From Cymodocea nodosa (Eukaryota > Streptophyta > Magnoliopsida > Alismatales > Cymodoceaceae): 64,000 nucleotides of DNA. Both the position numbers and the translations under genes were made by a program. The DNA is taken from positions 10,126,001 through 10,190,000 of the forward strand of contig CM072335.1 in NCBI GenBank assembly GCA_036874045.1, read 5' to 3'. Within the stretch, counting starts at the first letter, position 1, and each line of letters starts with the position of its first letter. This document shows positions 38,443 through 52,000 of the stretch, in pieces. A model generated the notes under the pieces. That model had not been told where the DNA came from. It did not search any database and was given only the letters and a program-made list of their open reading frames with translations.

Positions 38443-39049
38443 GGGCGTGTTAGTGCATGACGGAAAATTCTGACGGAAAGGAAACGGAAAATTTGTAACA
38501 GAAAGGAAAAGGAAAATTCTGAGAGGGGTTTAGTGCAGGACGGAAAATTCTAATGGAAATTCTGACAAAAGTTTATTACAACTAATATTCGAAAAATACA
38601 AATACATCTTAATTGAAATATTACAATACGAAATAATATCATCTAGTTCTTCCATCCCACATTGCCATCATCATATCTTCTTGCATCTTATCAGCCATTT
38701 CTTTTCTTTGTTCATGAGTCATTCGAACCTAGGCATTGCTTTCTATATGTATCTCTCTCATTGGTTGTATGTCATTAATAACATTTAACACATCCAACTC
38801 ATCTAGCAGGTCCTCAAGTAAATCTTCCTTATCAGTCTTACGAATTACGTCAAGCACGAGAGAGGGAGAAAAATTTTCTGAATGGGGGCGATCGGAAATT
38901 TTCTTACGGTAAAGGAAATTTTTGGATTCTATACAACGGTAAAATCTGACTTTCCTTTACGTCAATTGTAATGCACACTAACAGCATTCTGACGGAATTC
39001 AATAATTTTCCTTTCCGTCAGCTGAATTCCGTTAGGCACTAACACGCCC
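38443..39049 (-). mobile_element. 607-bp non-autonomous PIF/Harbinger element, copy 2
   Basis: Same length and position in the monomer as the element at 34,318, with target duplications at 38,440-38,442 and 39,050-39,052. Its flanking satellite is also duplicated, so this copy arose by segmental duplication and not by a second transposition. Its left end reads GGGCGTGTTAGTG, a better match to the inverted right end than copy 1 has. Confidence 0.93.
38639..38846 (-). pseudogene. 3' fragment of a PIF/Harbinger transposase gene, copy 2
   Basis: Duplicate of the fragment at 34,514-34,721, including the same in-frame TAG within CCTAGGC. One visible difference is GTTCATGAGTC in place of GTTCTTGAGTC. 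Confidence 0.83.
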
Positions 39050-42000
39050 TAAGAGACAACGCTATTATTGATAATGGTTTCCAAAATTAATGTCATATAT
39101 TGAATGACATAATGATCAAAATGTTCCATTATAACGGTGGTTGATATCGAAAGGGTTGTATTCTATTACTAAAATTTTGTAACATCTTAACTTACAACAA
39201 TTAGAGTACCAGGAAATGAGAAACGTTTAATATCCGTTGTGACGTGATGTTATTTTAAGTGAGTTCTAATCATTGCAAATGAGTTGAAATAATTGGATCT
39301 TCATTTACAAACTTTAAATAATCTAATTCAACAACTTTCTAGTGTGAATTATCAATGTTTTCGATCTTTCTGTAATGATAAATTTAAAAATGTGTGTGCG
39401 ACCATACCAACACAAAAGCACTGAATCTCATTAGAACTCCAAAGTTAAATGTGTTTTGGCGAGAGTAGTACTAAAATGGGTGACCTCTTGGGAAGTCCTT
39501 GTGTTGCACTCCTTTTTGCATCATGGTAGGATCGTCTTTTTGTAAATCAAACACACACTAGGAGACGACCCTATTATTGATAATGGTTTCCAAAATTAAT
39601 GTCATATATTGAATGACATCATGATCAAAATGTTCCATTATAACGGTGGTTGATATCGAAAGGGTTGTATTCTAGTACTAAAATTTTGTAACATCTTAAC
39701 TTACAACAATTAGAGTACCATGAAATGAGAAACGTTTAATATCCGTTTTGTCATGATGTTTTTTTGAGAGAGTTGTAATCATTGCAAATGAGTTGAAATA
39801 ACTGGATATTCATTTACAAACTTTAAAAAATCTAATTCAACAACTTTCTAGTGTGAATTATCAATGTTTTCGATCTTTCTGTAATGATAAATTTAGAAAT
39901 GTGTGTGCCACCATACCAACACAAAAGCACTGTATCTCATCAGAACTCCAAAGTTAAATGTGCTTGGGCGAGAGCAGTACTAAGATGGGTGACCTCTAGG
40001 GAAGTCCTTGTGTTGCACTCCTTTTTGCATCATGGTAGGATGGTCTTTTTGTAAATCAAACACTCACTAAGAGACGACCCTATTATTGATAATGGTTTCC
40101 AAAATTAATGTCAAATAATGAATGACAAAATGATCAAAATGTGCCATTATAACGTTGGTTGATACCGAAAGGTTCGTATTCTCTTACTAAAATTTTGTAA
40201 CTTCTTAACTTCCAACAAATAGGGTACCATGAAATGCGAAACGTTTAATATCCGTTGTGTCATGATGTTTTTTTAAAAGAGTTGTAATCTTTGAAAATGA
40301 GTTGAAATAATTGGAGCTTCATTGACAAACCTTAAATAATCTAATTCAACAAGTTTCTAGTGTGAATTATCATAGTTTTCGATCTTTCTGTAATGATGAA
40401 TTTAATATTGTGTGTGCGACCATACCAACACAAAAGCATTGGATCTCATCAAAACTCCAAAGTTAAATGTGTTTGGGCGAGAGTAGTACTAAGATGGGTG
40501 ACATCTTGGGAAGTCCTTGTGTTGCACTCCTTTTTGCATCATGGTAGGATGGTCTTTTTGTAAATCAAACAAACACTAAGAGACGACCCTATTATTGATA
40601 ATAGTTTCCAAAATTAATGTCAAATATTGAATGACATCATGATCAAAATATGCCATTATAACGTTGGTTGATATCGAAAGAGTCGTATTCTCTTACTAAA
40701 ATTTTCTAACTTCTTAACTTACAACTATTAGGGTATCAGGAAATGAGAAACGTTTAATATCTGTTGTGTCGTGATGTTTTTTTAAAAGGGTTGTATTCTT
40801 TGAAAATGAGTTGAAATAATTGGATCCTCATTAACAAACCTTAAATAATCTAATTCAACCACTTTCTAGTGTCAATTATCATAGTTTTCGATCTTTCTGT
40901 AATGATGAATTTCATGTTGTGTGTGCGACCATTCCAACACAAAAGCACTGGATCTCATCAGAACTCCAAAGTTAAATGTGTTCGGGCGAGAGTAGTACTA
41001 AGATGGGTGACCTCTTGGGAAGTTCTTGTGTTGCACTCTTTTTTGCATCATGATAGGATGGTATTTTTGTAAATCAAAAACACACTAAGACGACCCTATT
41101 ATTGATAATGGTTTCCAAAATTAATGTCAAATATTGAATGACAACATGATCAAAATGTGCCATTATAACGTTGGTTGATATCGAAAGAGTCGTATTCTCT
41201 TACTAAAATTTTTTAACTTCTTAACTTCCAACAATTAGGGTACCAGGAAATGAGAAACGTTTAATATCCGTTGTGTCGTGATGTTTTTTTAAAAGAGTTG
41301 TATTCTTTGAAAATTAGTTGAAATAATTGGATCTTCATTGACAAACCTGAAATAATCTAATTCCACAAGTTTCTAGTGTCAATTATCATAGTTTTCGATC
41401 TTTCTGTAATGATGAATTTCATATTGTGTGTGCGACCATACCAACACAAAAGCACTGGATCTCATCCAAACTCCAAAGTTAAATGTGTTTGGGCGAGAGT
41501 AGTATTAAGATGGGTGACCTCTTGGGAAGTCTTTGTGTTGCACTCTTTTTTACATCATGGTAGGATGGTGTTTTTGTAAATCAAACACACAATAAGAGAC
41601 GACCCTGTTATAGATAATGGTTTCCAAAATTAATGTCAAATATTGAATGACATCATGATCAAAATGTGCCATTATAACGTTGGTTGATATCGAAAGAGTC
41701 GTATTCTCTTACTATAATTTTGTAACTTCTTAACTTACAACAATTAGGGTACCAGGAAATGAGAAACGTTTAATATCTGTTGTGTCGTGATGTTTTTTTA
41801 AAAGGGTTGTATTCTTTGAAAATGAGTTGAAATAATTGGATCTTCATTGACAAACCTTAAATAATCTAATTCAACAACTTTCTAGTGTCAATTATCATAG
41901 TTTTCGATCTTTCTATAATGATGAATTTCATGTTGTGTGTGCGACCATACCAACACAAAAGCACTGGATCTCATCAGAACTCCAAAGTTAAATGTGTTTG

Positions 42001-45000
42001 GGCGAGAGTAGTACTAAGATGGGTGACCTCTTGGGAAGTCCTTGTGTTGCACTCTTTTTTGCATCATGATACGATGGTCCTTTTGTAAATCAAACACACA
42101 CTAAGAGACGACCCTATTATTGATAATGGTTTCCAAAATTAATGTCAAATATTGAATAACATCATGATCAAAATGTGCCATTATAACGTTGGTTGATATC
42201 GAAAGAGTCGTATTCTCTTACTAAAATTTTTTAACTTCTTAACTTCCAACAATTAGGGTACCAGGAGATGAGAAACGTTTAATATATGTTGTATCGTGAT
42301 GTTTTTTTAAAAGGGTTGTATTCTTTGTAAATGAGTTGAAATAATTGGATCTTCATTGACAAACCTGAAATAATCTAATTCAACAACTTTCTAGTGTCAA
42401 TTATCATAGTTTTCGATCCTTCTGTAATGATGAATTTCATGTTGTGTGTGCGACCATACCAACACAAAAGCATTGGATTTCATTAGAACTTCAAAGTTAA
42501 AGGTGTTTGGGCGAAAGTAGTACTAAGATGGGTGACCTCTTGGGAAGTCCTTGTGTTGCAATATTTTTTGCATCATGATAGGATGGTCTTTTTGTAAATC
42601 AAACACACTCTAAGAGACGACCCCATTATTGATAATGGTTTCCAAAATTAATGTCAAATATTGAATAACATCATGATCAAAATGTGCCATTATAACGTTG
42701 GTTGATATCGAAAGAGTCGTATTCTTTTACTAAAATTTTTTAACTTCTTAACTTCCAACAATTAGGGTACCAGGAAATGAGAAACGTTTAATGTATGTTG
42801 TGTCGTGATGTTTTTTTAAAAGGGTTGTATTCTTTGAAAATGAGTTGAAATAATTGGATCTTCATTGACAAACCTTAAATAATCTAATTCAACAACTTTC
42901 TAGTGTCAATTATCATACTTTTCGATCTTTCTGTAATGATGAATTCAATGTTGTGTGTGCGACCATACTGAAACAAAAGCATTGGATCTCATTAGAACTT
43001 CAAAGTTAAATGTGTTTGGGCGAGAGTAGTACTAAGATGGGTGACCTCTTGGGAAGTCCTTGTGTTGCACTCTTTTTTGCATCATGATACGATGGTCCTT
43101 TTGTAAATCAAACACACACTAAGAGACGACCCTATTATTGATAATGGTTTCCAAAATTAATGTCAAATATTGAATGACATCATGATCAAAATGTGCCATT
43201 ATAACGTTGGTTGATATCGAAAGAGTCGTATTCTCTTACTAAAATTTTGTAACTTCTTAACTTCCAACAATTAGGGTACCAGGAGATGAGAAACGTTTAA
43301 TATATGTTGTATCGTGATGTTTTTTTAAAAGGGTTGTATTCTTTGAAAATGAGTTGAAATAATTGGATCTTCATTGACAAACCTTAAATAATCTAATTCA
43401 ACAACTTTCTAGTGTCAATTATCATAGTTTTCGATCTTTCTATAATGATGAATTTCTTGTAGTGTGTGACCATACCATCACAAAAGCACTGGATCTCATC
43501 AGAACTCCAAAGTTAAATGTGTTTGGGCGAGAGTAGTACTAAGATGGGTGACCTCTTGGGAAGTCCTTGTGTTGCACTCTTTTTTGCATCATGGTAGGAT
43601 GGTCTTTTTGTAAATCAAACACACACTAAGATACGACCCTATTATTGATAATGGTTTTCAAAATTAATGTCAAATATTAAATGACATCATGATCAAAATG
43701 TGACATTATAACGTTGGTTGATATCTAAAGGGTCGTATTCTCTTACTAAAATTTTGTAACTTCTTAAATTCCAACAATTAGGGTACCAGGAAATGAGAAA
43801 CGTTTAATATCCGTTGTGTCGTGATGTTTTTTTAAAAGAGTTGTATTCTTTGAAAATTAGTTGAAATAATTGGATCTTCATTGACAAACCTGAAATAATC
43901 TAATTCAACAAGTTTCTAGTGTCAATTATCATAGTTTTCGATCTTTCTGTAATGATGAATTTCATATTGTGTGTGCGACCATACCAACACAAAAGCACTG
44001 GATCTCATCCAAACTCCAAAGTTAAATGTGTTTGGGCGATAGTAGTATTAAGATGGGTGACCTCTTGGGAAGTCCTTGTGTTGCACTCTTTTTTACATCA
44101 TGGTAGGATAGTGTTTTTGTAAATCAAACACACACTAAGAGACGACCCTATTATAGATAATGGTTTCCAAAATTAATGTCAAATATTGAATGACATCATG
44201 ATCAAAATGTGCCATTATAACGTTGGTTGATATCGAAAGAGTCGTATTCTCTTACTACAATTTTGTAACTTCTTAACTTACAACAATTAGGGTACCAGGA
44301 AATGAGAAACGTTTAATATCTGTTGTGTCGTGATGTTTTTTTAAAAGGGTTGTATTCTTTGAAAATGAGTTGAAATAATTGGATCTTCATTGACAAACCT
44401 TAAATAATCTAATTCAACAACTTTCTAGTGTCAATTATCATAGTTTTCGATCTTTCTATAATGATGAATTTCTTGTAGTGTGTGTGACCATACCAACACA
44501 AAAGCACTGGATCTCATCAGAACTCCAAAGTTAAATGTGTTTGGGCGAGATTAGTACTAAGATGGGTGACCCCTTGGGAAGTCCTTGTGTTGCACTCTTT
44601 TTTGCATCATGATACGATGGTCCTTTTGTAAATCAAACACACACTAAGAGACGACCCTATTATTGATAATGGTTTCCAAAATTAATGTCAAATATTGAAT
44701 GACATCATGATCAAAATGTGTCAATATAATGTTGGTTGATATCGAAAGAGTCGTATTCTCTTACTACAATTTTGTAACTTCTTAACTTACAACAATTAGG
44801 GTACCAGGAAATGAGAAACGTTTAATATATGTTGTGTCGTGATGTTTTTTTAAAAGGGTTGTATTCTTTGAAAATGAGTTGAAATAATTGGATCTTCATT
44901 GACAAACCTCTACTTCAACAAGTTTCTAGTGTCAATTATAATACTTTTCGATCTTTCTGTAATGATGAATTTAATATTGTGTGTGTGACCATACCGACAA

Positions 45001-45996
45001 AAAAACACTGGATCTCATTAAAACTCCAAAGTTAAATGTGTTCAGGCGAGTGTAGTACTAAGATGGGTGACCTCTTGGGAAGTGCTTGTGTTGCACTCTT
45101 TTTTGCATCGTGGTAGGATGGTCTTTTTCTAAATCAAACACACACTAAGAGACGACCCTATTGTTGATAATGGTTTCCAAAATTAATGTCAAATATTAAA
45201 TGACATCATGATCAAAATGTGCCATTATAACGTTGGTTGATATCGAAAGGGTCGTATTCTCTTACTAAAATTGTGTAACTTCTTAAATTCCAACAATTAG
45301 GGTACTAGGAAATGAGAAACGTTTAATATCCGTTGTGTCGTGATGTTTTTTTAAAAGAGTTGTATTCTTTGAAAATGAGTTGAAATAATTGGATCTTCAT
45401 TGACAAACCTGAAATAATCTAATTCAACAAGTTTCTAGTGTCATTTATCATAGTTTTCGATCTTTCTGTAATGATGAATTTCATATTGTGTGTGCGACAA
45501 TACCAACACAAAAGCACTAGATCTCATCCAAACTCCAAAGTTAAATGTGTTTGGGCGATAGTAGTATTAAGATGGGTGACCTCTTGGGAAGTCCTTGTGT
45601 TGCACTCTTTTTTACATCATGGTAGGATGGTCTTTTTGTAAATCAAACACACTAAGAGACGACCCTATTATAGATAATGGTTTCCAAAATTAATGTCAAA
45701 TATTGAATGACATCATGATCAAAATGTGCCATTATAACGTTGGTTGATATCGAAAGAGTCGTATTCTTTAACTAAAATTTTGTAACTTCTTCACTTACAA
45801 CAATTAGGGTACCAGGAAATGAGAAACGTTTAATATCTGTTGTGTCGTGATGTTTTTTTAAAAGGGTTGGATTCTTTGAAAATGAGTTGAAATAATTGGA
45901 TCTTCATTGACAAACCTTAAATAATGTAATTCAACAACTTTCTAGTGTCAATTATCATAGTTTTCGATCTTTCTGTAATGATGAATTTCATGTAGT

Positions 45997-46050
45997 GTGT
46001 GCGACCATACCAACACAAAAGCACTGGATCTCATCATAATGGTTTCCAAA
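45997..46050 (+). pseudogene. truncated 5S rRNA-like unit
   Basis: The block starts normally but after GATCTCATCA jumps to TAATGGTTTCCAAAATT, which belongs about 150 bp downstream. Box A, box C and the terminator are lost. The distance to the next block is 362 bp, not 509. The identical truncation occurs at 52961, because both copies of the 6,964-bp block carry it; it is a useful marker that the deletion came before that duplication. Confidence 0.85.
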
Positions 46051-48392
46051 ATTAATGTCAAATATTGAATGACATCATGATCAAAATGTGCCATTATAAC
46101 GTTGGTTGATATCGAAAGAGTCGTATTCTCTTACTAAAATTTTGTAACTTCTTAACTTCCAACAATTAGGGAACCAGGAAATGAGAAACGTTTAATATAT
46201 ATTGTGTCGTGATGTTTTTTTAAAAGGGTTGTATTCTTTGAAAATGAGTTGAAATAATTTGATCTTCATTGACAAACCTTAAATAATCTAATTCAACAAG
46301 TTTCTAGTGTCAATTATAATACTTTTCGATCTTTCTGTAATGATGAATTCAATATTGTGTGTGTGACCATACCGACACAAAAACACTGCATCTCATTAAA
46401 ACTCCAAAGTTAAATGTGTTTAGGCGAGAGTAGTACTAAGCTGGGTGACCTCTAGGGAAGTCCTTGTGTTGCACTCTTTTTTGCATCATGGTAGGATGGT
46501 CTTTTTGTAAATCAAACACACACTAAGAGACGACCCTATTGTTGATAATTGTTTCCAAAATTAATGTCAAATATTAAATGACATCATGATCAAAATGTGT
46601 CATTATAACGTTGGTTGATATCGAAAGGGTCGTATTCTCTTACTAAAATTTTGTAACTTCTTAAATTCCAATAATTAGGGTACTAGGAAATGAGAAACGT
46701 TTTATATCCGTTGTGTCGTGATGTTTTTTTAAAAGGGTTGTATTCTTTGAAAATTAGTTGAAATAATTGGATCTTCATTGACAAACCTTAAATAATCTAA
46801 TTCAACAACTTTCTAGTGTCAATTATCATTGTTTTCGATCTTTCTGTAATGATGAATTTCATGTAGTGTGTGTGACCATACCAACACAAAAGCACTGGAT
46901 CTCATCAGAACTCCAAAGTTGAATGTGTTTGGGCAAGAGTAGTACTAAGATGGGTGACCTCTTGGGAAGTCCTTGTGTTGCACTCTTTTTTCCATCATGA
47001 TAGGATGGTCATTTTGTAAATCAAACACACACTAAGAGACGACCCTATTATTGATAATGGTTTCCAAAATTAATGTCAAATATTGAATGACATCATGATC
47101 AAAATATGCCATTATAACGTTGGTTGATATCGAAAGAGTCGTATTCTCTTACTAAAATTTTGTAACTTCTTAACTTACAACAATTAGGGTACCAGGAAAT
47201 GAGAAACGTTTAATATATGTTGTGTCGTGATGTTTTTTTAAAAGGGTTGTATTCTTTGAAAATGAGTTGAAATAATTGGATCTTCATTGACAAACCTTAA
47301 ATAATCTAATTCAACAAGTTTCTAGTGTCAATTATAATACTTTTCGATCTTTCTGTAATGACGAATTCAATATTGTGTGTGTGACCATACCGACACAAAA
47401 ACACTGCATCTCATTAAAACTCCAAAGTTAAATGTGTTTAGGCGAGAGTAGTACTAAGATGGGTGACCTCTAGGGAAGTCCTTGTGTTGCACTCTTTTTT
47501 GCATCATGGTAGGATGGTCTTTTTGTAAATCAAACACACACTAAGAGACGACCCTATTGTTGATAATTGTTTCCAAAATTAATGTCAAATATTAAATGAC
47601 ATCATGATCAAAATGTGTCATTATAACGTTGGTTGATATCGAAAGGGTCGTATTCTCTTACTAAAATTTTGTAACTTCTTAAATTCCAATAATTAGGGTA
47701 CTAGGAAATGAGAAACGTTTAATATCCGTTGTGTCGTGATGTTTATTTAAAAGAGTTGTATTCTTTGAAAATGAGTTGAAATAATTGGATCTTCATTGAC
47801 AAACCAGAAATAATCTAATTCAACAAGTTTCTAGTGTCATTTATCATAGTTTTCGATCTTTCTGTAATGATGAATTTCATATTGTGTGTGCGACAATACC
47901 AACACAAAAGCACTAGATCTCATCCAAACTCCAAAGTTAAATGTGTTTGGGAGAGAGTAGTATTAAGATGGGTGACCTCTTGGGAAGTCTTTGTGTTGCA
48001 CTCTTTTTTACATCATGGTAGGATGGTCTTTTTGTAAATCAAACACACTAAGAGACGACCCTATTATAGATAATGGTTTCCAAAATTAATGTCAAATATT
48101 GAATGACATCATGATCAAAATGTGCCATTATAACGTTGGTTGATATCGAACGAGTCGTATTCTCTTACTAAAATTTTGTAACTTCTTAACCTACAACAAT
48201 TAGGGTACCAGGAAATGAGAAACGTTTAATATCTGTTGTGTCGTGATGTTTTTTTAAAAGGGTTGTATTCTTTGAAAATTAGTTGAAATAATTGGATCTT
48301 CATTGACAAAACTTAAATAATGTAATTCAACAACTTTCCAGTGTCAATTATCATAGTTTTCGATCTTTCTGTAATGATGAATTTCATGTAGT

Positions 48393-48511
48393 GTGTGCGA
48401 CCATACCAACACAAAAGCACTGGATCTCATCAGAACTCCAAAGTTAAATGTGTTTGGGCGAGAGTAGTACTAAGATGGGTGACCTCTTGGGAAGTCCTTG
48501 TGTTGCACTCT
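48393..48511 (+). pseudogene. 5S rRNA-like unit (subfamily III example)
   Basis: A complete 119-nt block starting GTGTGCGACC, followed by a T6 run. It matches the subfamily III consensus closely and is repeated at 55357 in the second copy of the 6,964-bp block. Position 2 is now T facing U117, so helix I is weaker than in subfamily I. The upstream 30 bp (GTAATGATGAATTTCATGTA) contain no TATA-like element. Confidence 0.83.
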
Positions 48512-49045
48512 TTTTTGCATCATGATAGGATGGTCTTTTTGTAAATCAAACACACACTAAGAGACGACCCTATTATTGATAATGGTTTCCAAAATTAATG
48601 TCAAATATTGAATGACATCATGATCAAAATATGTCATTATAACGTTGGTTGATATCGAAAGAGTCGTATTCTCTTACTAAAATTTTGTAACTTCTTAACT
48701 TACAACAATTAGGGTACCAGGAAATGAGAAACGTTTAATATCTGTTGTGTCGTGATGTTTTTTTAAAACGTTTGTATTCTTTGAAAATGAGTAGAAATAA
48801 TTGGATCTTCATTGACAAACCTTAAATAATCTAATTCAACCACTTTCTAGTGTCAATTATCATAGTTTTCGATCTTTCTGTAATGATGAATTTTATGTTG
48901 TGTGTGCGACCATACCAACACAAAAGCACTGAATCTCATCAGAACTCCAAAGTTAAATGTGTTTCGGCGAGAGTAGTACTAAGATGGGTGACCTCTTGGG
49001 AAGTCCTTGTGTTGCACTCTTTTTTGCATCATGATAGGATGGTTT

Positions 49046-52000
49046 TTTGTAAATCAAACACACACTAAGAGACGACCCTATTATTGATAATGGTTTCCAA
49101 AATTAATGTCAAATATTGAATAACATCATGATCAAAATGTGCCATTATAACGTTGGTTGATATCGAAAGAGTCGTATTCTCTTACTAAAATTTTTTAACT
49201 TCTTAACTTCCAACAATTAGGGTACCAGGAGATGAGAAACGTTTAATATATGTTGTATCGTGATGTTTTTTTAAAAGGGTTGTATTCTTTGTAAATGAGT
49301 TGAAATAATTGGATCTTCATTGACAAACCTGAAATAATCTAATTCAACAACTTTCTAGTGTCAATTATCATAGTTTTCGATCCTTCTGTAATGATGAATT
49401 TCATGTTGTGTGTGCGACCATACCAACACAAAAGCATTGGATTTCATTAGAACTTCAAAGTTAAAGGTGTTTGGGCGAGAGTAGTACTAAGATGGGTGAC
49501 CTCTTGGGAAGTCCTTGTGTTGCAATATTTTTTGCATCATGATAGGATGGTCTTTTTGTAAATCAAACACACTCTAAGAGACGACCCCATTATTGATAAT
49601 GGTTTCCAAAATTAATGTCAAATATTGAATAACATCATGATCAAAATGTGCCATTATAACGTTGGTTGATATCGAAAGAGTCGTATTCTTTTACTAAAAT
49701 TTTTTAACTTCTTAACTTCCAACAATTAGGGTACCAGGAAATGAGAAACGTTTAATGTATGTTGTGTCGTGATGTTTTTTTAAAAGGGTTGTATTCTTTG
49801 AAAATGAGTTGAAATAATTGGATCTTCATTGACAAACCTTAAATAATCTAATTCAACAACTTTCTAGTGTCAATTATCATACTTTTCGATCTTTCTGTAA
49901 TGATGAATTCAATGTTGTGTGTGCGACCATACTGAAACAAAAGCATTGGATCTCATTAGAACTTCAAAGTTAAATGTGTTTGGGCGAGAGTAGTACTAAG
50001 ATGGGTGACCTCTTGGGAAGTCCTTGTGTTGCACTCTTTTTTGCATCATGATACGATGGTCCTTTTGTAAATCAAACACACACTAAGAGACGACCCTATT
50101 ATTGATAATGGTTTCCAAAATTAATGTCAAATATTGAATGACATCATGATCAAAATGTGCCATTATAACGTTGGTTGATATCGAAAGAGTCGTATTCTCT
50201 TACTAAAATTTTGTAACTTCTTAACTTCCAACAATTAGGGTACCAGGAGATGAGAAACGTTTAATATATGTTGTATCGTGATGTTTTTTTAAAAGGGTTG
50301 TATTCTTTGAAAATGAGTTGAAATAATTGGATCTTCATTGACAAACCTTAAATAATCTAATTCAACAACTTTCTAGTGTCAATTATCATAGTTTTCGATC
50401 TTTCTATAATGATGAATTTCTTGTAGTGTGTGACCATACCATCACAAAAGCATTGGATCTCATCAGAACTCCAAAGTTAAATGTGTTTGGGCGAGAGTAG
50501 TACTAAGATGGGTGACCTCTTGGGAAGTCCTTGTGTTGCACTCTTTTTTGCATCATGGTAGGATGGTCTTTTTGTAAATCAAACACACACTAAGATACGA
50601 CCCTATTATTGATAATGGTTTTCAAAATTAATGTCAAATATTAAATGACATCATGATCAAAATGTGACATTATAACGTTGGTTGATATCTAAAGGGTCGT
50701 ATTCTCTTACTAAAATTTTGTAACTTCTTAAATTCCAACAATTAGGGTACCAGGAAATGAGAAACGTTTAATATCCGTTGTGTCGTGATGTTTTTTTAAA
50801 AGAGTTGTATTCTTTGAAAATTAGTTGAAATAATTGGATCTTCATTGACAAACCTGAAATAATCTAATTCAACAAGTTTCTAGTGTCAATTATCATAGTT
50901 TTCGATCTTTCTGTAATGATGAATTTCATATTGTGTGTGCGACCATACCAACACAAAAGCACTGGATCTCATCCAAACTCCAAAGTTAAATGTGTTTGGG
51001 CGATAGTAGTATTAAGATGGGTGACCTCTTGGGAAGTCCTTGTGTTGCACTCTTTTTTACATCATGGTAGGATAGTGTTTTTGTAAATCAAACACACACT
51101 AAGAGACGACCCTATTATAGATAATGGTTTCCAAAATTAATGTCAAATATTGAATGACATCATGATCAAAATGTGCCATTATAACGTTGGTTGATATCGA
51201 AAGAGTCGTATTCTCTTACTACAATTTTGTAACTTCTTAACTTACAACAATTAGGGTACCAGGAAATGAGAAACGTTTAATATCTGTTGTGTCGTGATGT
51301 TTTTTTAAAAGGGTTGTATTCTTTGAAAATGAGTTGAAATAATTGGATCTTCATTGACAAACCTTAAATAATCTAATTCAACAACTTTCTAGTGTCAATT
51401 ATCATAGTTTTCGATCTTTCTATAATGATGAATTTCTTGTAGTGTGTGTGACCATACCAACACAAAAGCACTGGATCTCATCAGAACTCCAAAGTTAAAT
51501 GTGTTTGGGCGAGATTAGTACTAAGATGGGTGACCCCTTGGGAAGTCCTTGTGTTGCACTCTTTTTTGCATCATGATACGATGGTCCTTTTGTAAATCAA
51601 ACACACACTAAGAGACGACCCTATTATTGATAATGGTTTCCAAAATTAATGTCAAATATTGAATGACATCATGATCAAAATGTGTCAATATAATGTTGGT
51701 TGATATCGAAAGAGTCGTATTCTCTTACTACAATTTTGTAACTTCTTAACTTACAACAATTAGGGTACCAGGAAATGAGAAACGTTTAATATATGTTGTG
51801 TCGTGATGTTTTTTTAAAAGGGTTGTATTCTTTGAAAATGAGTTGAAATAATTGGATCTTCATTGACAAACCTCTACTTCAACAAGTTTCTAGTGTCAAT
51901 TATAATACTTTTCGATCTTTCTGTAATGATGAATTTAATATTGTGTGTGTGACCATACCGACAAAAAAACACTGGATCTCATTAAAACTCCAAAGTTAAA

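Larger units (their letters stand above)
33536..40391 (+). repeat. 5S rDNA-derived satellite array, subfamily II
   Basis: Monomers of ~509 bp marked by GTGTGCGACC at the block start, AATTCAACAACTTTCTAGTG in the spacer and AAATCAAACACACACTAAG downstream of the block. Blocks start near 33641, 34150, 35269, 35778, 36287, 36796, 37257, 37766, 38275, 39394, 39903 and 40412 (the last lies across the change to subfamily III). Two larger gaps in spacing (34150 to 35269, 38275 to 39394) are each explained by a 607-bp transposon insertion. A ~48-bp spacer deletion near 36,990 explains the short step from 36796 to 37257. The unit ending near 36,260 already carries subfamily III words such as CATTGACAAACCTTAAATA, so this is a transition zone. 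Confidence 0.92.
37661..40391 (+). repeat. segmental duplication, 2.7 kb, copy 2
   Basis: Second copy of 33,536-36,266, including the 607-bp transposon with its target duplications. Its right limit is also the point where subfamily II monomers give way to subfamily III, so the duplication end is a recombination breakpoint between two monomer types inside a 5S upstream region. Confidence 0.87.
42082..49045 (+). repeat. higher-order repeat of 6,964 bp, copy 1 (14 monomers)
   Basis: Matches 49,046-56,009 at a constant offset of 6,964 bp. Shared private marks include the truncated block at 45997/52961, an 8-bp spacer deletion near 44,910/51,874, ACTGAAACAAAAGCATTGG near 42,968/49,932 and GTTTATTTAAAAGAG near 47,743/54,707. 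In a visual scan I saw only rare differences, for example GCGAAAG at 42,491 against GCGAGAG at 49,455, and CACTGG against CATTGG near 43,487/50,451. The boundaries fall inside a spacer next to AAATCAAACACACACTAAG and are good to roughly 50 bp. Confidence 0.88.

Noticed and set aside
38443..39049. A third independent PIF-type insertion
   Set aside because: Flanking satellite is duplicated together with the element at a 4,125-bp offset, so it is a copy of the insertion at 34,318.
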